This document shows positions 46,500 through 56,109 of a DNA stretch of 64,000 bases, piece after piece. The position numbers and the translations under genes are program-made. Where the stretch lies: assembly GCA_965371855.1 (NCBI GenBank), contig CBDUZZ010000016.1:1-64000 (forward strand). The letters run 5' to 3'. The notes beneath the pieces are model-generated. The model saw only the letters and a program-made list of their open reading frames with translations. It ran no database searches and was not told where the DNA came from. Source of the stretch: JAADEM01 sp965371855. GTDB taxonomy: Bacteria; Bacteroidota; Bacteroidia; Bacteroidales; Marinilabiliaceae. Positions within the stretch are counted from its first letter, which is position 1. Each line of letters opens with the position of its first letter.

Positions 46500-48134
46500 A
46501 TGAAAAGATTATTTATTCTACTCTTATTAATATCAACATTTGCAGAGGGGCAAAATAATTTAGATGAGATATTACATAGTCTGGATCAGATAATTCTAAA
46601 ACGTGACTTCTATAACGGCAAGAGAGAACACAAAATTAGTTCGTTAAATGAACTTCTTGCTCAATCAACTGACGATCAAAACAGATATAACATATACAAA
46701 ACCATAGCCAAAGAATACATCCCATACAATAGTGATTCGGCTCTTTACTACAGTACAAAAAGTATTCAAACTGCAACTTCTTTCTCCGATAAGAAGCCAT
46801 TGATATCCGCTCAAATACAATTGGCAAGTATATATGTTATAAAAGGAATGTATTGTGAAGCTAATAAGTTACTTGACGAAATAAACAAACAACATATAAC
46901 AAAAAATCAGAAAGTTGCTTATCTCATTACTCGTATTGAACTAAACAGATATAAGGCAGTCTCTTTTTCAAAATCTGAATCGTTACCCGATTACGGAAAG
47001 CTTAGGGCATTATATCAGGATTCGTTATTAATGGTAATTGATAGTAACACCGCAAGGTATGCCGTAACCAAAGCTGACAGGCTGATGGATAAGGCGGAAT
47101 ACGAAAAGATGAAAGAAGTAATGCTTGAGTCACTTAGTAAACAAAAGATAGAAGATAGGTCATACGGTTACACAGCATACACATTAGCAATTGCCTACGG
47201 CAAACTGGGGAATTTAGATAAAAAAGCTTTTTACCTTGCTAAATCTGCAATTTCAGACATAACATGTGGCGTACGGGAAAATGCCGCCTTACGCGAATTA
47301 GCTTTTCTCCTGTTTAAATCGGGCGATCTGAAACAAGCATATAAATATATTAAAATTGCAATGGAAGATGCTCTTTTCAGCAAAGCAAAATTAAGGAGTC
47401 ACGAAGTGTTACAAATCCTTCCGTTGATAGACAGTGAATATAACGACATGAGAAACAGAAGGAGCAGGGACATGCTCTACTTTGGCTTGATTTTAAGTCT
47501 TCTTATTATAGTTTTGTTTATTTCTCTTCTGTATATTTCAAAACAAAAAAAGAAGCTGATTGATGCAATAAATAACAATGAGATCATAAACAAACAACTT
47601 TATGATTTGAATAAAAAATTAAGGAAGAGCAATGAGGAAGTTCTATTTGCAAATAAGAAACTTGAATCCCTTACCAATGTACAGAAAGAGTACATTGTTC
47701 ATTATGTCAAACTAAGTTCAGAATATATAGGTAAGATTGATGATTACCGTAAGTCTCTTTACAAAAAGGCAATCTCAGAAGATAAAGATGAGATAATCAA
47801 AGACCTTCGCTCGATAGACTTTATCACCACCGAACTCAATCTGTTTTATGATGATTTCGACAAAGCGTTCCTCAACCTTTATCCTAATTTCATTGAACAA
47901 TTCAACCAACTCTTAAAAGATGATGAACAGATAAAACTAAAACATGATGAGATTTTAAACTCAGAGTTACGTGTTTTTGCACTTATACGCCTGGGAATAA
48001 CTGAAAGCGAGCAAATTGCAGAATTCCTGCGCTATTCCATCACTACCATATACAACTATCGGGTGAAGATGAGAAACAAAGCAAAAATCCCAAGAAATGA
48101 ATTTAAAGAAGCTGTAACTAAAATCGGAAAATAA
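46500..48134 (+). CDS. SusR-like membrane regulator (DUF6377 type)
   Basis: 544 residues. Signal peptide, a periplasmic helical TPR-like domain (about 25-315), one TM helix at about 324-347 (MLYFGLILSLLIIVLFISLLYI), a coiled coil, and a cytoplasmic region ending in a helix-turn-helix (about 499-530: ITESEQIAEFLRYSITTIYNYRVKMRNKAK). This is the layout of the Bacteroides SusR type, which senses maltose or longer sugars in the periplasm and switches on the sus genes. Position at the end of the locus supports that. Shares only general features with hybrid two-component systems: no kinase is present. Confidence 0.8.
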   Translation: MKRLFILLLLISTFAEGQNNLDEILHSLDQIILKRDFYNGKREHKISSLNELLAQSTDDQNRYNIYKTIAKEYIPYNSDSALYYSTKSIQTATSFSDKKPLISAQIQLASIYVIKGMYCEANKLLDEINKQHITKNQKVAYLITRIELNRYKAVSFSKSESLPDYGKLRALYQDSLLMVIDSNTARYAVTKADRLMDKAEYEKMKEVMLESLSKQKIEDRSYGYTAYTLAIAYGKLGNLDKKAFYLAKSAISDITCGVRENAALRELAFLLFKSGDLKQAYKYIKIAMEDALFSKAKLRSHEVLQILPLIDSEYNDMRNRRSRDMLYFGLILSLLIIVLFISLLYISKQKKKLIDAINNNEIINKQLYDLNKKLRKSNEEVLFANKKLESLTNVQKEYIVHYVKLSSEYIGKIDDYRKSLYKKAISEDKDEIIKDLRSIDFITTELNLFYDDFDKAFLNLYPNFIEQFNQLLKDDEQIKLKHDEILNSELRVFALIRLGITESEQIAEFLRYSITTIYNYRVKMRNKAKIPRNEFKEAVTKIGK

Positions 48135-48151
48135 AATAACTGTAACTTAAC

Positions 48152-48188
48152 AACCCCTCTTCATGTTAAGATAACAGGAAAAGGGGTT
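48152..48188. terminator. hairpin between convergent genes
   Basis: AACCCCT (48152-48158) and AGGGGTT (48182-48188) pair around a 23-base loop, which contains the second half of a possible CTTAAC/GTTAAG pair (48146-48151 with 48165-48170). It lies between the ends of the SusR-like gene and the convergent rhodanese gene, and is probably a shared terminator. Confidence 0.35.
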
Positions 48189-48232
48189 GAAGAAAACATT
48201 AGTATTTACGGCTAAAGATCGATTTATCTATA

Positions 48233-49030
48233 TCATTTACTCCAGTCATTCCACGAACCGTCATAAACTTTCAACTTTGGGTATTTAAGAATTTCTTTCA
48301 ATACAAAATAGGTTGCTCCGGCACGTAAACCTGTTTTACAGTATAGTATCACCTCTTTGTTTGGTGTTACACCTGCACTGTTAAACAGTGCCTGTAAAGC
48401 AGCTTTATCTTTAAAATTATCTGTCTCAGTAACCATCTCCTCATAAGGTATACTTACAGCATTTCCAATTTTACCGGCATTATAAAATTCAGGTTTTCTG
48501 GAATCGACAATAACAGTTGATGTGCTATTAAGCTTTGATTTTACATAAGCTTTATCTGTCAGGATACTTTTATTAACAACCGGTGTAAACGTTGCTTTTT
48601 TTATTGATGGTTTTACTTTTGTTATTGGCCCTCTTACAGCGCGCCATGCAGTCATTTGGCCATCTAAAACCTTAATGTTTTTGACACCGAGATAATCCAG
48701 CACCCAATAAACCCTTCCTGCTCTCATGCCTGTTTTACAATAAAGCACAACTTCTGAATCGTTACTAACCCCATTCTCGCCAAAAATAGCAGCCATCTCA
48801 TCCACACTTTTCATGTATCCCTCATCAGTTTTTTCCAAACTGTTAGTGCTAATATTTACTGCACCCTTAATGTGTATTTTTGCATAATCAGAAGATTTTC
48901 TGGTATCAACAATAATAACTCCTTTTTTAGATTTGAGTTCTTTTGCTGTAATCAGTTTTTGAGCAAAAGCTGTTTGACTAACCAGCAATGATACAAGAAC
49001 TACACTTATAACTAATTTCATATTTTTCAT
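48233..49030 (-). CDS. exported double-domain rhodanese (thiosulfate sulfurtransferase type)
   Basis: 265 residues with a signal peptide (VISVVLVSLLVSQTAFAQ), so periplasmic. Two rhodanese domains, each with a complete active loop: CKTGMR at Cys98 and CKTGLR at Cys231, both followed by the DG-x-W closing motif. Unlike most two-domain sulfurtransferases, both domains keep the cysteine. It would move sulfane sulfur between donors and acceptors. Last gene of the minus-strand sulfur cluster, 12 bp after the porin gene. Confidence 0.85.
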   Translation of the reverse strand: MKNMKLVISVVLVSLLVSQTAFAQKLITAKELKSKKGVIIVDTRKSSDYAKIHIKGAVNISTNSLEKTDEGYMKSVDEMAAIFGENGVSNDSEVVLYCKTGMRAGRVYWVLDYLGVKNIKVLDGQMTAWRAVRGPITKVKPSIKKATFTPVVNKSILTDKAYVKSKLNSTSTVIVDSRKPEFYNAGKIGNAVSIPYEEMVTETDNFKDKAALQALFNSAGVTPNKEVILYCKTGLRAGATYFVLKEILKYPKLKVYDGSWNDWSK

Positions 49031-49042
49031 ATTATTAAGATT

Positions 49043-50071
49043 TTAAAATTTAACTTGTAATTGCACCAAAATAGCATCATTTAATTTTTCGGCTCCCTTT
49101 TCAGCATTGTATAGATAGTTTACTTGTAATCTTGTCCAGTCGTTAAAGAAATAATTTAACCCATATGTCCAGGTATATAAATTGTTATTATCAATAGCAT
49201 GGTCGGTATCAAAATACTCAAATTTCAAGATCGGCTGTATCATAAAAGGTGTCATATACATTGCCATAACATAAGCCCCGCTGCGTTTATCGCCGAAAGT
49301 CATCGGATCAGAACCACAACCGCCACCGGCAGCCCGGTTGTAATCACCTTCGTCATAAATATATTCAGCTTGAAGCAAGAAATTTCCTGCATCAACAGCT
49401 ACTTCTCCCGCATAAGATTTGCGAATATCAGTATCATTATTAGGAAATCCATAACGGAAACTACCACCAACACTTAAAAAATCAAGTGGTTTGAAAACAA
49501 CACGGCCAATAACGTCTTTCTTATTATTATTATCCTTTATAGTTACACCCCGCCCATTCATAACTGCCAGGCTATATTTGATTGCGGTTTCATTACTGCC
49601 ACCCAGCATAATCAGACCCAAATCTCTTTGTGGAGAAACAAGCTGGTCCGACACCATTGATCTACGTATGGTATGCAGCTTATGACATGCAGTATTTACT
49701 TCTTGCCCAAATGGTTGCTTAAATTGACCTAATGAAAATTTGGCCCATTCATATCGATTGTATGAGATGAATGCATCAAGTAAAAGTGGATATCCTGTTG
49801 GGCTAACAAATGGGCTGGCTTCTAGTACTACGTAGTATGAAAAATCGTAAGGAATTTTCCCTGTTACTCCAATCCTTGCTCTCATGAACTTAAAAGTATT
49901 TGATGCCGGATCAGTCATGTGGTACTCATATTGTGGTTGTATAAAACCAAATACTTTTACCTTGCCATCATCACTCTCATCATCAGAAGGATCTTCGCAA
50001 CCCTGTGCTTTTAATATTTGTGGTGTAAATATAAAAGCAACAGAAATTAAAATTAATAGTATTTTTTTCAT
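49043..50071 (-). CDS. porin, phosphate-selective O/P-like
   Basis: 342 residues. Signal peptide ending ILKAQG, an acidic stretch (DPSDDESDDGK), then beta strands typical of OprO/OprP-like porins: KVFGFIQPQYEYHMTDPASNTFKFMRARIGVTGKIPYDFSYYVVLEA and a last strand DAILVQLQVKF. It forms an outer-membrane channel, and in this setting it may admit a sulfur anion such as thiosulfate; this is an inference from position only. Sits 12 bp upstream of the double rhodanese gene. Confidence 0.75.
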   Translation of the reverse strand: MKKILLILISVAFIFTPQILKAQGCEDPSDDESDDGKVKVFGFIQPQYEYHMTDPASNTFKFMRARIGVTGKIPYDFSYYVVLEASPFVSPTGYPLLLDAFISYNRYEWAKFSLGQFKQPFGQEVNTACHKLHTIRRSMVSDQLVSPQRDLGLIMLGGSNETAIKYSLAVMNGRGVTIKDNNNKKDVIGRVVFKPLDFLSVGGSFRYGFPNNDTDIRKSYAGEVAVDAGNFLLQAEYIYDEGDYNRAAGGGCGSDPMTFGDKRSGAYVMAMYMTPFMIQPILKFEYFDTDHAIDNNNLYTWTYGLNYFFNDWTRLQVNYLYNAEKGAEKLNDAILVQLQVKF

Positions 50072-50179
50072 TATTTAAGTTTTAAATTATTTTTCGTTCC
50101 AAATTGTATTTTATAAAAATTAGAAAATAATAAACCAATGAAAAACCACATTGGTTTACTATTGTAACAATAAAGTTTA

Positions 50180-51175
50180 TTACTTAACCGTTGATAAATT
50201 TTTAGGGTTTGAATCCGCTCCCCATTGGTTTGATTTCCATGCATCATTACTGTTGTATAGGCCATTCATGCCAAACAATAAACTATAAGTATCGTATCCT
50301 AAAACATTCATATATGCAGCAATAACTGCTGAGGTTTGCCCTGTGTAACAATAAGTTACTACCTGCTTTGATGGATCTGCAAAATAAATTAAATCATCGG
50401 CAATTGACAGAGGTAATATTCGGGAAGCGCCGTCAATATGGCCAAAAGCAGTATAGTCACCATCAGAAAAATAATTGTTTATGAAATACTTAGACGGGCT
50501 TTCTAAAACATCAGAATTTTTAGCCGTTTTAAAACCTGAGGCAACAACAGCTTCTACACGTGCTCTCAATATCGCCGCACCGTCTATTGAGTTATCATTT
50601 AATATGGGAGAATCGTATTTTACGTTTGCTGGCGCTGATGAGTTTGACCAGTTTTCATGTCCTTCTGCAGGATTACTTCCAATTTGAGCATTCCATTTTG
50701 CAGCAAAGTCTTCATGCCAACCACACATACCCCATTTCAAAGCCTGTGCATCAGGATAACCATAAAGGCGGAGTAAAGAAGTTGCATAGCAAGCTGTTTG
50801 CCCGGTATAGCATACAACCAAAATCCTCTTATCGCCGGCTTTTACAGCTTCATTTAAAATATTACCAAAAGCAACATTATGGGCACCTGTAATATGACCG
50901 TTTCCAAAATCTTCAATACTTCTAATGTCAATGATGTATTTATTTCCTACAAAACCAGGGATATCAGCATCGGTAGCCGGTGGTGCCGTTACAAACTTAA
51001 CATCGCCATTCGCGCCGTGATATTTTATGATATTCGGCAAGTCCATGTTGTTTGCCACTAAATACTTTGTTAAAGTATCAAATGTGGGTTCAACAACTTC
51101 TTTATCTTTACATCCTGTAAAAATAAATGTCGGCAGTACAAATAATAGAATTAAATAAATTGATAATTTTTTCAT
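50180..51175 (-). CDS. lipoprotein with two rhodanese domains
   Basis: 331 residues. Lipobox Cys22 (FTGCKDK). Both rhodanese domains have the active loop CYTGQT (Cys122 and Cys276), the form seen in Bacteroidota and deltaproteobacterial sulfur genes; the first is followed by WGMCGW with an extra cysteine (Cys151). Exported and lipid-anchored. Shares the theme of its neighbours: external handling of sulfane sulfur. 108 bp from the porin gene. Confidence 0.85.
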   Translation of the reverse strand: MKKLSIYLILLFVLPTFIFTGCKDKEVVEPTFDTLTKYLVANNMDLPNIIKYHGANGDVKFVTAPPATDADIPGFVGNKYIIDIRSIEDFGNGHITGAHNVAFGNILNEAVKAGDKRILVVCYTGQTACYATSLLRLYGYPDAQALKWGMCGWHEDFAAKWNAQIGSNPAEGHENWSNSSAPANVKYDSPILNDNSIDGAAILRARVEAVVASGFKTAKNSDVLESPSKYFINNYFSDGDYTAFGHIDGASRILPLSIADDLIYFADPSKQVVTYCYTGQTSAVIAAYMNVLGYDTYSLLFGMNGLYNSNDAWKSNQWGADSNPKNLSTVK

Positions 51176-51339
51176 TTTAATTAAATTTAAGGTTTATGTT
51201 AGTATCATTAGCTTCGAACTTTTAATACTGATTAGTTACTTTTTTTAATGTTTATCTGCTATGCGACAGATCAGTTGTTTGTCTGTTTTACCGGCTCTTT
51301 TAATATTTTATCAAAACAGATAGCGAAAAACAAGCAAGC

Positions 51340-52485
51340 TCAATTTTGTTTTGCGATAGCAGCTTGTTTTAAACTTGAAAAATAAATAGCTAAAGGCCTA
51401 TATGCCAAATGTGACCATTTAGAAAATGGAACCTCAATCATTAGCATAGGAACCAATACCATTAAATGAATAACATACGTATAATATGTAGCATAAGGTA
51501 GTCCTCCAATCCTGAAAAAATGGACTAAAATTCCTGTAAAAACCGTAAGTGATAATAAGATTAGAAATGTCCAGTCTGTATAATGAGAAAATTTGTTATT
51601 TTCTTTGTGTTTTTTAAACCTACCTATAAAAAAGAACATCAATCCTCCAGATAGCCCAATAGTTGCATAATAACCAAATAATCTTTGTGGATGCCACCAT
51701 GGATGAATCAAATCAGTTTGAAACCAGTCAAGAAACAGAACAATCATTCCAAAAAGTAAAATATAACTGGACATCAAAAACCAGTGAGCTACCCAAAAAG
51801 GGCTAATTTTAAAAACTTTCTTTCCAATTTTTGTTGTATCATTACTTTCTTTAAACTTCCACTGTGTACCAAAATGAAAAATCAACTCCCATAAATGTGT
51901 AAAATACAGCTTGAATGGAACTTTAACATTATTCATTATTTTCATGTACATAACAAAAGCATTTGATAAAAGGAAAAACGCCAACACTCCTGCCATAATC
52001 GAGTCTGCAAAGTGAACCCATTCAGCAGGAGCAAAAGTGTTAAGTTTTACACCACCTTGTGTCGTTAGTTCTGTTTCCATAGGGCCTGCAAATAAGATGA
52101 ACAGAACCAGAACAAAAACGGAAATCAAACTGAGAGCTGCCAATTCAATTGTTTTAGATGTATAAAATTTGCGTGATAATCCTGTCCAGTCATAAGAAGC
52201 TGTTAAATATCTTCTTAATATCATCATTAATTCACCGGGGTTTGCATCTCGAGGGCATGAACTGCTACATTCACCACAATAGTAGCATAACCAGGGATCG
52301 ACCGATGCCTGAATATCTTTTTCCAGCCCTAAAACACTAGCACGTACCATTTTTCTTGGAAATGACTCATTCTCTGTCGATAAAGAACAAACAGCTGTAC
52401 AAGTACCGCAATTATAACATGCGTTAAAATTTACAGATCCATATTTTTTTAGTTCTATTGCGAAATCGGGATTTATATTTGCCAT
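51340..52485 (-). CDS. QmoC/HdrC-HdrE-like membrane Fe-S cytochrome b subunit
   Basis: 381 residues from ATG 52483-52485; the open frame extends 18 codons upstream but overlaps the regulator gene. N-terminal HdrC part has two 4Fe-4S sites: C23-C26-C29-C33 (CYNCGTCTAVC) and C67-C70-C73-C77 (CYYCGECSSSCP). The rest is a NarI/HdrE-like membrane domain of about six helices with histidines suited to heme b (THLWELIFHFG, VAHWFLMSS, YVIHLMVLVP). It would connect the soluble Hdr-type flavoproteins to menaquinone. Lies 4 bp after the small winged-helix gene. Confidence 0.85.
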   Translation of the reverse strand: MANINPDFAIELKKYGSVNFNACYNCGTCTAVCSLSTENESFPRKMVRASVLGLEKDIQASVDPWLCYYCGECSSSCPRDANPGELMMILRRYLTASYDWTGLSRKFYTSKTIELAALSLISVFVLVLFILFAGPMETELTTQGGVKLNTFAPAEWVHFADSIMAGVLAFFLLSNAFVMYMKIMNNVKVPFKLYFTHLWELIFHFGTQWKFKESNDTTKIGKKVFKISPFWVAHWFLMSSYILLFGMIVLFLDWFQTDLIHPWWHPQRLFGYYATIGLSGGLMFFFIGRFKKHKENNKFSHYTDWTFLILLSLTVFTGILVHFFRIGGLPYATYYTYVIHLMVLVPMLMIEVPFSKWSHLAYRPLAIYFSSLKQAAIAKQN

Positions 52486-52489
52486 TGCA

Positions 52490-52768
52490 CTATACTTTTT
52501 GTTTAAGTTTATAAGAAAAATATTCATCCATATCGTCAATCTCTCCGGTTTCTACATCGCCATACTTTCTTAATGTCATTAAATGAAATGTAATAACATC
52601 AATTGACAGTTCAATCTCTTTAGCTAATTGAGGAATTGTTTTTGGTTCTGATTTCAAAGCCGTCAGTATTAGCTTCTTAATCCTGTTAAACTCTTTTCTT
52701 TTGTCCTTAACTTCTTCCGAAACCGTTCTGATTTTTTTTATATGCTCGATTGTTTTACTAGTTTTCAT
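52490..52768 (-). CDS. small winged-helix protein in the Qmo-like operon
   Basis: 92 residues. A lysine-rich N-terminal helix, then a winged helix-turn-helix: RIKKLILTALKSEPKTIPQLAKEIELSIDVITFHLMTLRKYGDVET, and a wing with DEYFSYKLKQK. ArsR/MarR-like size. It sits between the HdrA-like gene (117 bp upstream) and the QmoC-like gene, so it could be a DNA-binding regulator, but small winged-helix proteins embedded in Hdr gene clusters may also be structural partners. Function uncertain. Confidence 0.75.
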   Translation of the reverse strand: MKTSKTIEHIKKIRTVSEEVKDKRKEFNRIKKLILTALKSEPKTIPQLAKEIELSIDVITFHLMTLRKYGDVETGEIDDMDEYFSYKLKQKV

Positions 52769-52885
52769 CTGTATATTATTTTAGCCACGAATGCACGAAT
52801 GTTATTTTTTGTTATTGATACAAACATGCTCCAGTGTGTTATTTACTTATCCCTTGTACCTTATCCCTTTCTCCTTGCACCTTAT

Positions 52886-54817
52886 TTAAATAAGTGCTTC
52901 AATCATGCTTTCAATTTCAATATCGGTATAACCTATTAACTGAATTGCATTTTCAGGACAAACAGAAATACACATCCCACAACCTTTGCAACTTGATTTA
53001 TTAACTTCAGAAACAGTTTTTCCGTCGAGCTCAATTGTATTAATTGCACCAAAGGGGCAAGCCTTAATACAATTGCCTGATGAAGTACAAAGTGATGTGT
53101 CAATTACTGCAAGAGTTGGTTCAAGTTCAATTTCACCTTTGCTAATCAATGAATTTGCTTTAACTGCTGCTGATAGTGCAGATTTAACAGACTCAGTAAT
53201 GTTTTTTGGAGATTGGCAAGCACCTGCGATATATACACCATCAATAACCGTTTCAACAGGTCGTAATTTTGGATGTATTTCATTATAAAACTTATCTCTT
53301 CCTATCGGAACTTTTAGTAAATTTGAAATACTTCTTTCAGCTCTTGGAACCATTCCAGTAACAAGGACTACTAAATCAAGATCTACTTCAATTTCCTTTC
53401 CATCTGTTAAAAAATCTTCAATTGTAATTTTAGACCCTTTACCATTTATTGAAACCGTAGGTGTAGAATCATTAAAAAATTGAAGGAAAATATCTCCGTT
53501 CTCTAATGATTCATGATAAAGAAGCTCTTGCTTTCCGTAAGTCCTTACACCTCTGTTAAAATGAAAATTTTGAATATTTTTATACTTTTCTCTAACGATT
53601 ATACTGGTATGGATTGCCGATGTACAACAATATCTTGAACAATATTTGTTTTCACCGTCAACTTGCCGGCTACCTACACAATAAATATATCCTATTTTAT
53701 TTATTTTCTTTCCGTTATAAACAAGCTCCTTATCGTTCAATTCAATTAATCTCTTCATTTGCTGAAGAGTAACAACCGAATCAATAGTTTTGTAACCAAA
53801 CTCACCTTCTTTGGGTTCATATGGGTCAAAACCGGTAGTTAAAAGAATTGCTCCTGAATTTATATTTAAAGTTTCAACTTTCTGCTCAAAATCTATCTCA
53901 GGGCATAATTTGACACACTCACCACATCTGGTACAATTTTTATCGTCAATTGCCGGTATTTCAGGAAACTCACTTGGATAATTTTTATATATAGCCTTCC
54001 TCTTATTTAAGCCGAAATTAAAATCATCTTCAACTTCAACAGGACAAATATCGAGCACCTTATCAAAATTATCCATGTCAAGTTCACATTGTGGTTTTAT
54101 ATATCTCGGCGTAATTTTCACCTCAATATTAAAATCACCAACACTACCGGATTTAGAAACGACTTCGGCACCGGTAAATAGAGTTATGTTGGTATTGGAT
54201 TTTATTTGTTTATACAGAGTTGAAATAACATCCCGCCCGGTTTCACCAGCTGTAAAGAGCTCGTTCCATTGCGATGTGCGGCCACCAACAAAATGTTCCC
54301 GCTCAATCAAATATACCTGCGAGCCCATGTTGGCTAACTCAATTGCCGATCGCATTCCTGCAATACCTGCTCCCACAACAATAACCGTGTTTTCAGAAGA
54401 AATTTTTAATTTTTCTAAAGCAACAGAATGTTTTACTTTTGCAATACCAGCCAAAACGAGTTTAATTGCTTTCTCAGTAGCATCTTTTGGCTTATCAGAA
54501 TGTGCCCATGAACATTGCTCACGAATATTTACCTGAACATAGTTATATGGATTTAACCCTGCTCGAATAGCTACATTTCTAAATGTATCAAGATGCAATT
54601 TGGGTGAACAGGAAGCAACAACAAGCCCATCTAATTTTTGTTCTTTAATATCTGATGCAATTTCTACCTGAGTAGAATCCGCACAGGCAAACATCGTTGT
54701 CTTTGCCAATAATACAACATCTTCTGTTGATACAGCCTCTTTTACTTTTTCAACATCTACATAATCAGCAATGTTTGAACCACATAGGCAAACATAAACT
54801 CCTATTCTATTTTTCAT
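52886..54817 (-). CDS. HdrA/QmoB-like FAD and Fe-S electron transfer protein
   Basis: 643 residues. The N-terminal HdrA domain (GVYVCLCGSNIADYVDVEKV, 6-25, with Cys10, Cys12) precedes an FAD-binding fold (VVGAGIAGMRSAIELA, 148-163), an inserted 4Fe-4S site CTRCGECVKLCP (295-306), YCSRYCC, and a C-terminal 2x4Fe-4S ferredoxin. In that ferredoxin the second motif (Cys610-613-616-620) is intact, but the first reads C577-TS-S580-GN-C583-IKA-C587, so one ligand cysteine is serine. QmoB proteins have this layout with an MvhD part fused at the C-terminus; here that part is a separate gene. Overlaps its upstream neighbour by 11 bp. Confidence 0.88.
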   Translation of the reverse strand: MKNRIGVYVCLCGSNIADYVDVEKVKEAVSTEDVVLLAKTTMFACADSTQVEIASDIKEQKLDGLVVASCSPKLHLDTFRNVAIRAGLNPYNYVQVNIREQCSWAHSDKPKDATEKAIKLVLAGIAKVKHSVALEKLKISSENTVIVVGAGIAGMRSAIELANMGSQVYLIEREHFVGGRTSQWNELFTAGETGRDVISTLYKQIKSNTNITLFTGAEVVSKSGSVGDFNIEVKITPRYIKPQCELDMDNFDKVLDICPVEVEDDFNFGLNKRKAIYKNYPSEFPEIPAIDDKNCTRCGECVKLCPEIDFEQKVETLNINSGAILLTTGFDPYEPKEGEFGYKTIDSVVTLQQMKRLIELNDKELVYNGKKINKIGYIYCVGSRQVDGENKYCSRYCCTSAIHTSIIVREKYKNIQNFHFNRGVRTYGKQELLYHESLENGDIFLQFFNDSTPTVSINGKGSKITIEDFLTDGKEIEVDLDLVVLVTGMVPRAERSISNLLKVPIGRDKFYNEIHPKLRPVETVIDGVYIAGACQSPKNITESVKSALSAAVKANSLISKGEIELEPTLAVIDTSLCTSSGNCIKACPFGAINTIELDGKTVSEVNKSSCKGCGMCISVCPENAIQLIGYTDIEIESMIEALI

Positions 54818-56108
54818 TGTTAGCCCTCCTTAAATAACTTGCTGTTTCTGCTGAAGCTGCCCCTGCTGACAGTATTGAATCCGGGATATCCATAGGTCCG
54901 GAAGCTGTTCCGGCAACAAAAACACCACCAATACTAGTTCTTGCAGGACTGGACAAATCATTCACCTGTTTAACATAGTTAAAGTTATCAGGTTCCAGCT
55001 TAATATTTTTAAACATTGTTTGATAATCTTTATTGGCTAATATTCCGTTTGCAAGAACAACAAGATCGTGTTTTGCCTCTTTTACCTTACCGGATTCAAT
55101 ATCTTCATATCTAACAATTAAATCGCCATTTTCCGCCTCATCGATTTTACCAACTTTACCTTTAATAAATTCAACTCCCATTCCTTGTGTTTGGGTATAG
55201 AATTCACAGAAACCTTTTCCAAATGCTCTTATGTGGATATAATAAATAGTAACATCTGCCATTGGAAGTGAACCCATTAATAACTGGGCTTGTTTTGTTG
55301 AATACATACAGCATACTTGCGAGCAGATAGGATTCCCTACAGTAACGTCTCGTGAACCGGTGCATAAAACATAAGCAATATTGTCTGGCATTTTACCATC
55401 CTTTGGTCTTAATACAGAATTAAAAGGCCTGGTTGGAACCAATTGACGTTCCATCTGCATTGCAGTAACAACATTTTTAAACTTGCCAAAACCGAATCGG
55501 GTAATTATTGTTGGGTCAAAAAGTTCATAACCGGTAGCCATAACAACCGATTTAATATTTATCTGTGTACGTTTTGTTTCTTGGGTAAAATCTATATAAT
55601 CTCCCGGACATACCTTTTCACATAAACCACATAGAATACAATTTTCGATATCAATTGCTGCAATTCTTGGATTAGCAATACTAAAAGGTATATAAATAGC
55701 TTTTCGACCTACTAAATCGTATTGAAATTGATCAACAACACTTACAGGGCAAGCATCTTCACATAACTGACAGCCTGTACAATCTTCAGTTACATATCTG
55801 GGTTTTTCGGTTAAAACTGCTGTAAAGTTATTGTCCGATATTTTTTCAATTTCACCAACTTCACTATAGGTAAAAATACTAATGTTTGGATGTCTTGCTG
55901 TTTCGGAAATCTTAGGTGTAGCAATGCAAGCCGCACAATCTAAGGTTGGAAAAACCTTACTTAAATGAATCATTTTCCCACCTATCGATAAATCTTTTTC
56001 TACCACTATAATTTTATATCCAATGTTAGCAAGATTTAAAGCGGTTTCTTCCCCGGCAATACCACCACCAACAACAAGAACATCGTAATTATTTGTTTGG
56101 TCCGACAT
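54807..56108 (-). CDS. QmoA/HdrA-like FAD and Fe-S flavoprotein
   Basis: 433 residues. FAD motif VVGGGIAG (12-19), then LDCAACIATPK (57-66), the QmoA-type segment, and two 4Fe-4S sites at C110-C113-C116-C120 (CTGCQLCEDACP) and C157-C160-C163-C167 (CILCGLCEKVCP). GSRDVTVGNPICSQVCC is shared with HdrA. Lacks the N-terminal extension and C-terminal ferredoxin of full HdrA, as QmoA does. Partner of the 643-residue protein, with which its gene overlaps by 11 bp, and of the MvhD-like protein encoded 2 bp upstream. Confidence 0.88.
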   Translation of the reverse strand: MSDQTNNYDVLVVGGGIAGEETALNLANIGYKIIVVEKDLSIGGKMIHLSKVFPTLDCAACIATPKISETARHPNISIFTYSEVGEIEKISDNNFTAVLTEKPRYVTEDCTGCQLCEDACPVSVVDQFQYDLVGRKAIYIPFSIANPRIAAIDIENCILCGLCEKVCPGDYIDFTQETKRTQINIKSVVMATGYELFDPTIITRFGFGKFKNVVTAMQMERQLVPTRPFNSVLRPKDGKMPDNIAYVLCTGSRDVTVGNPICSQVCCMYSTKQAQLLMGSLPMADVTIYYIHIRAFGKGFCEFYTQTQGMGVEFIKGKVGKIDEAENGDLIVRYEDIESGKVKEAKHDLVVLANGILANKDYQTMFKNIKLEPDNFNYVKQVNDLSSPARTSIGGVFVAGTASGPMDIPDSILSAGAASAETASYLRRANNEK

Positions 56109-56109
56109 T

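Noticed and set aside
52486..52539. 18-codon upstream extension of the QmoC-like frame
   Set aside because: It overlaps the winged-helix gene; MANINPDFAIELKKYG at 52485 is the expected N-terminus of the family.
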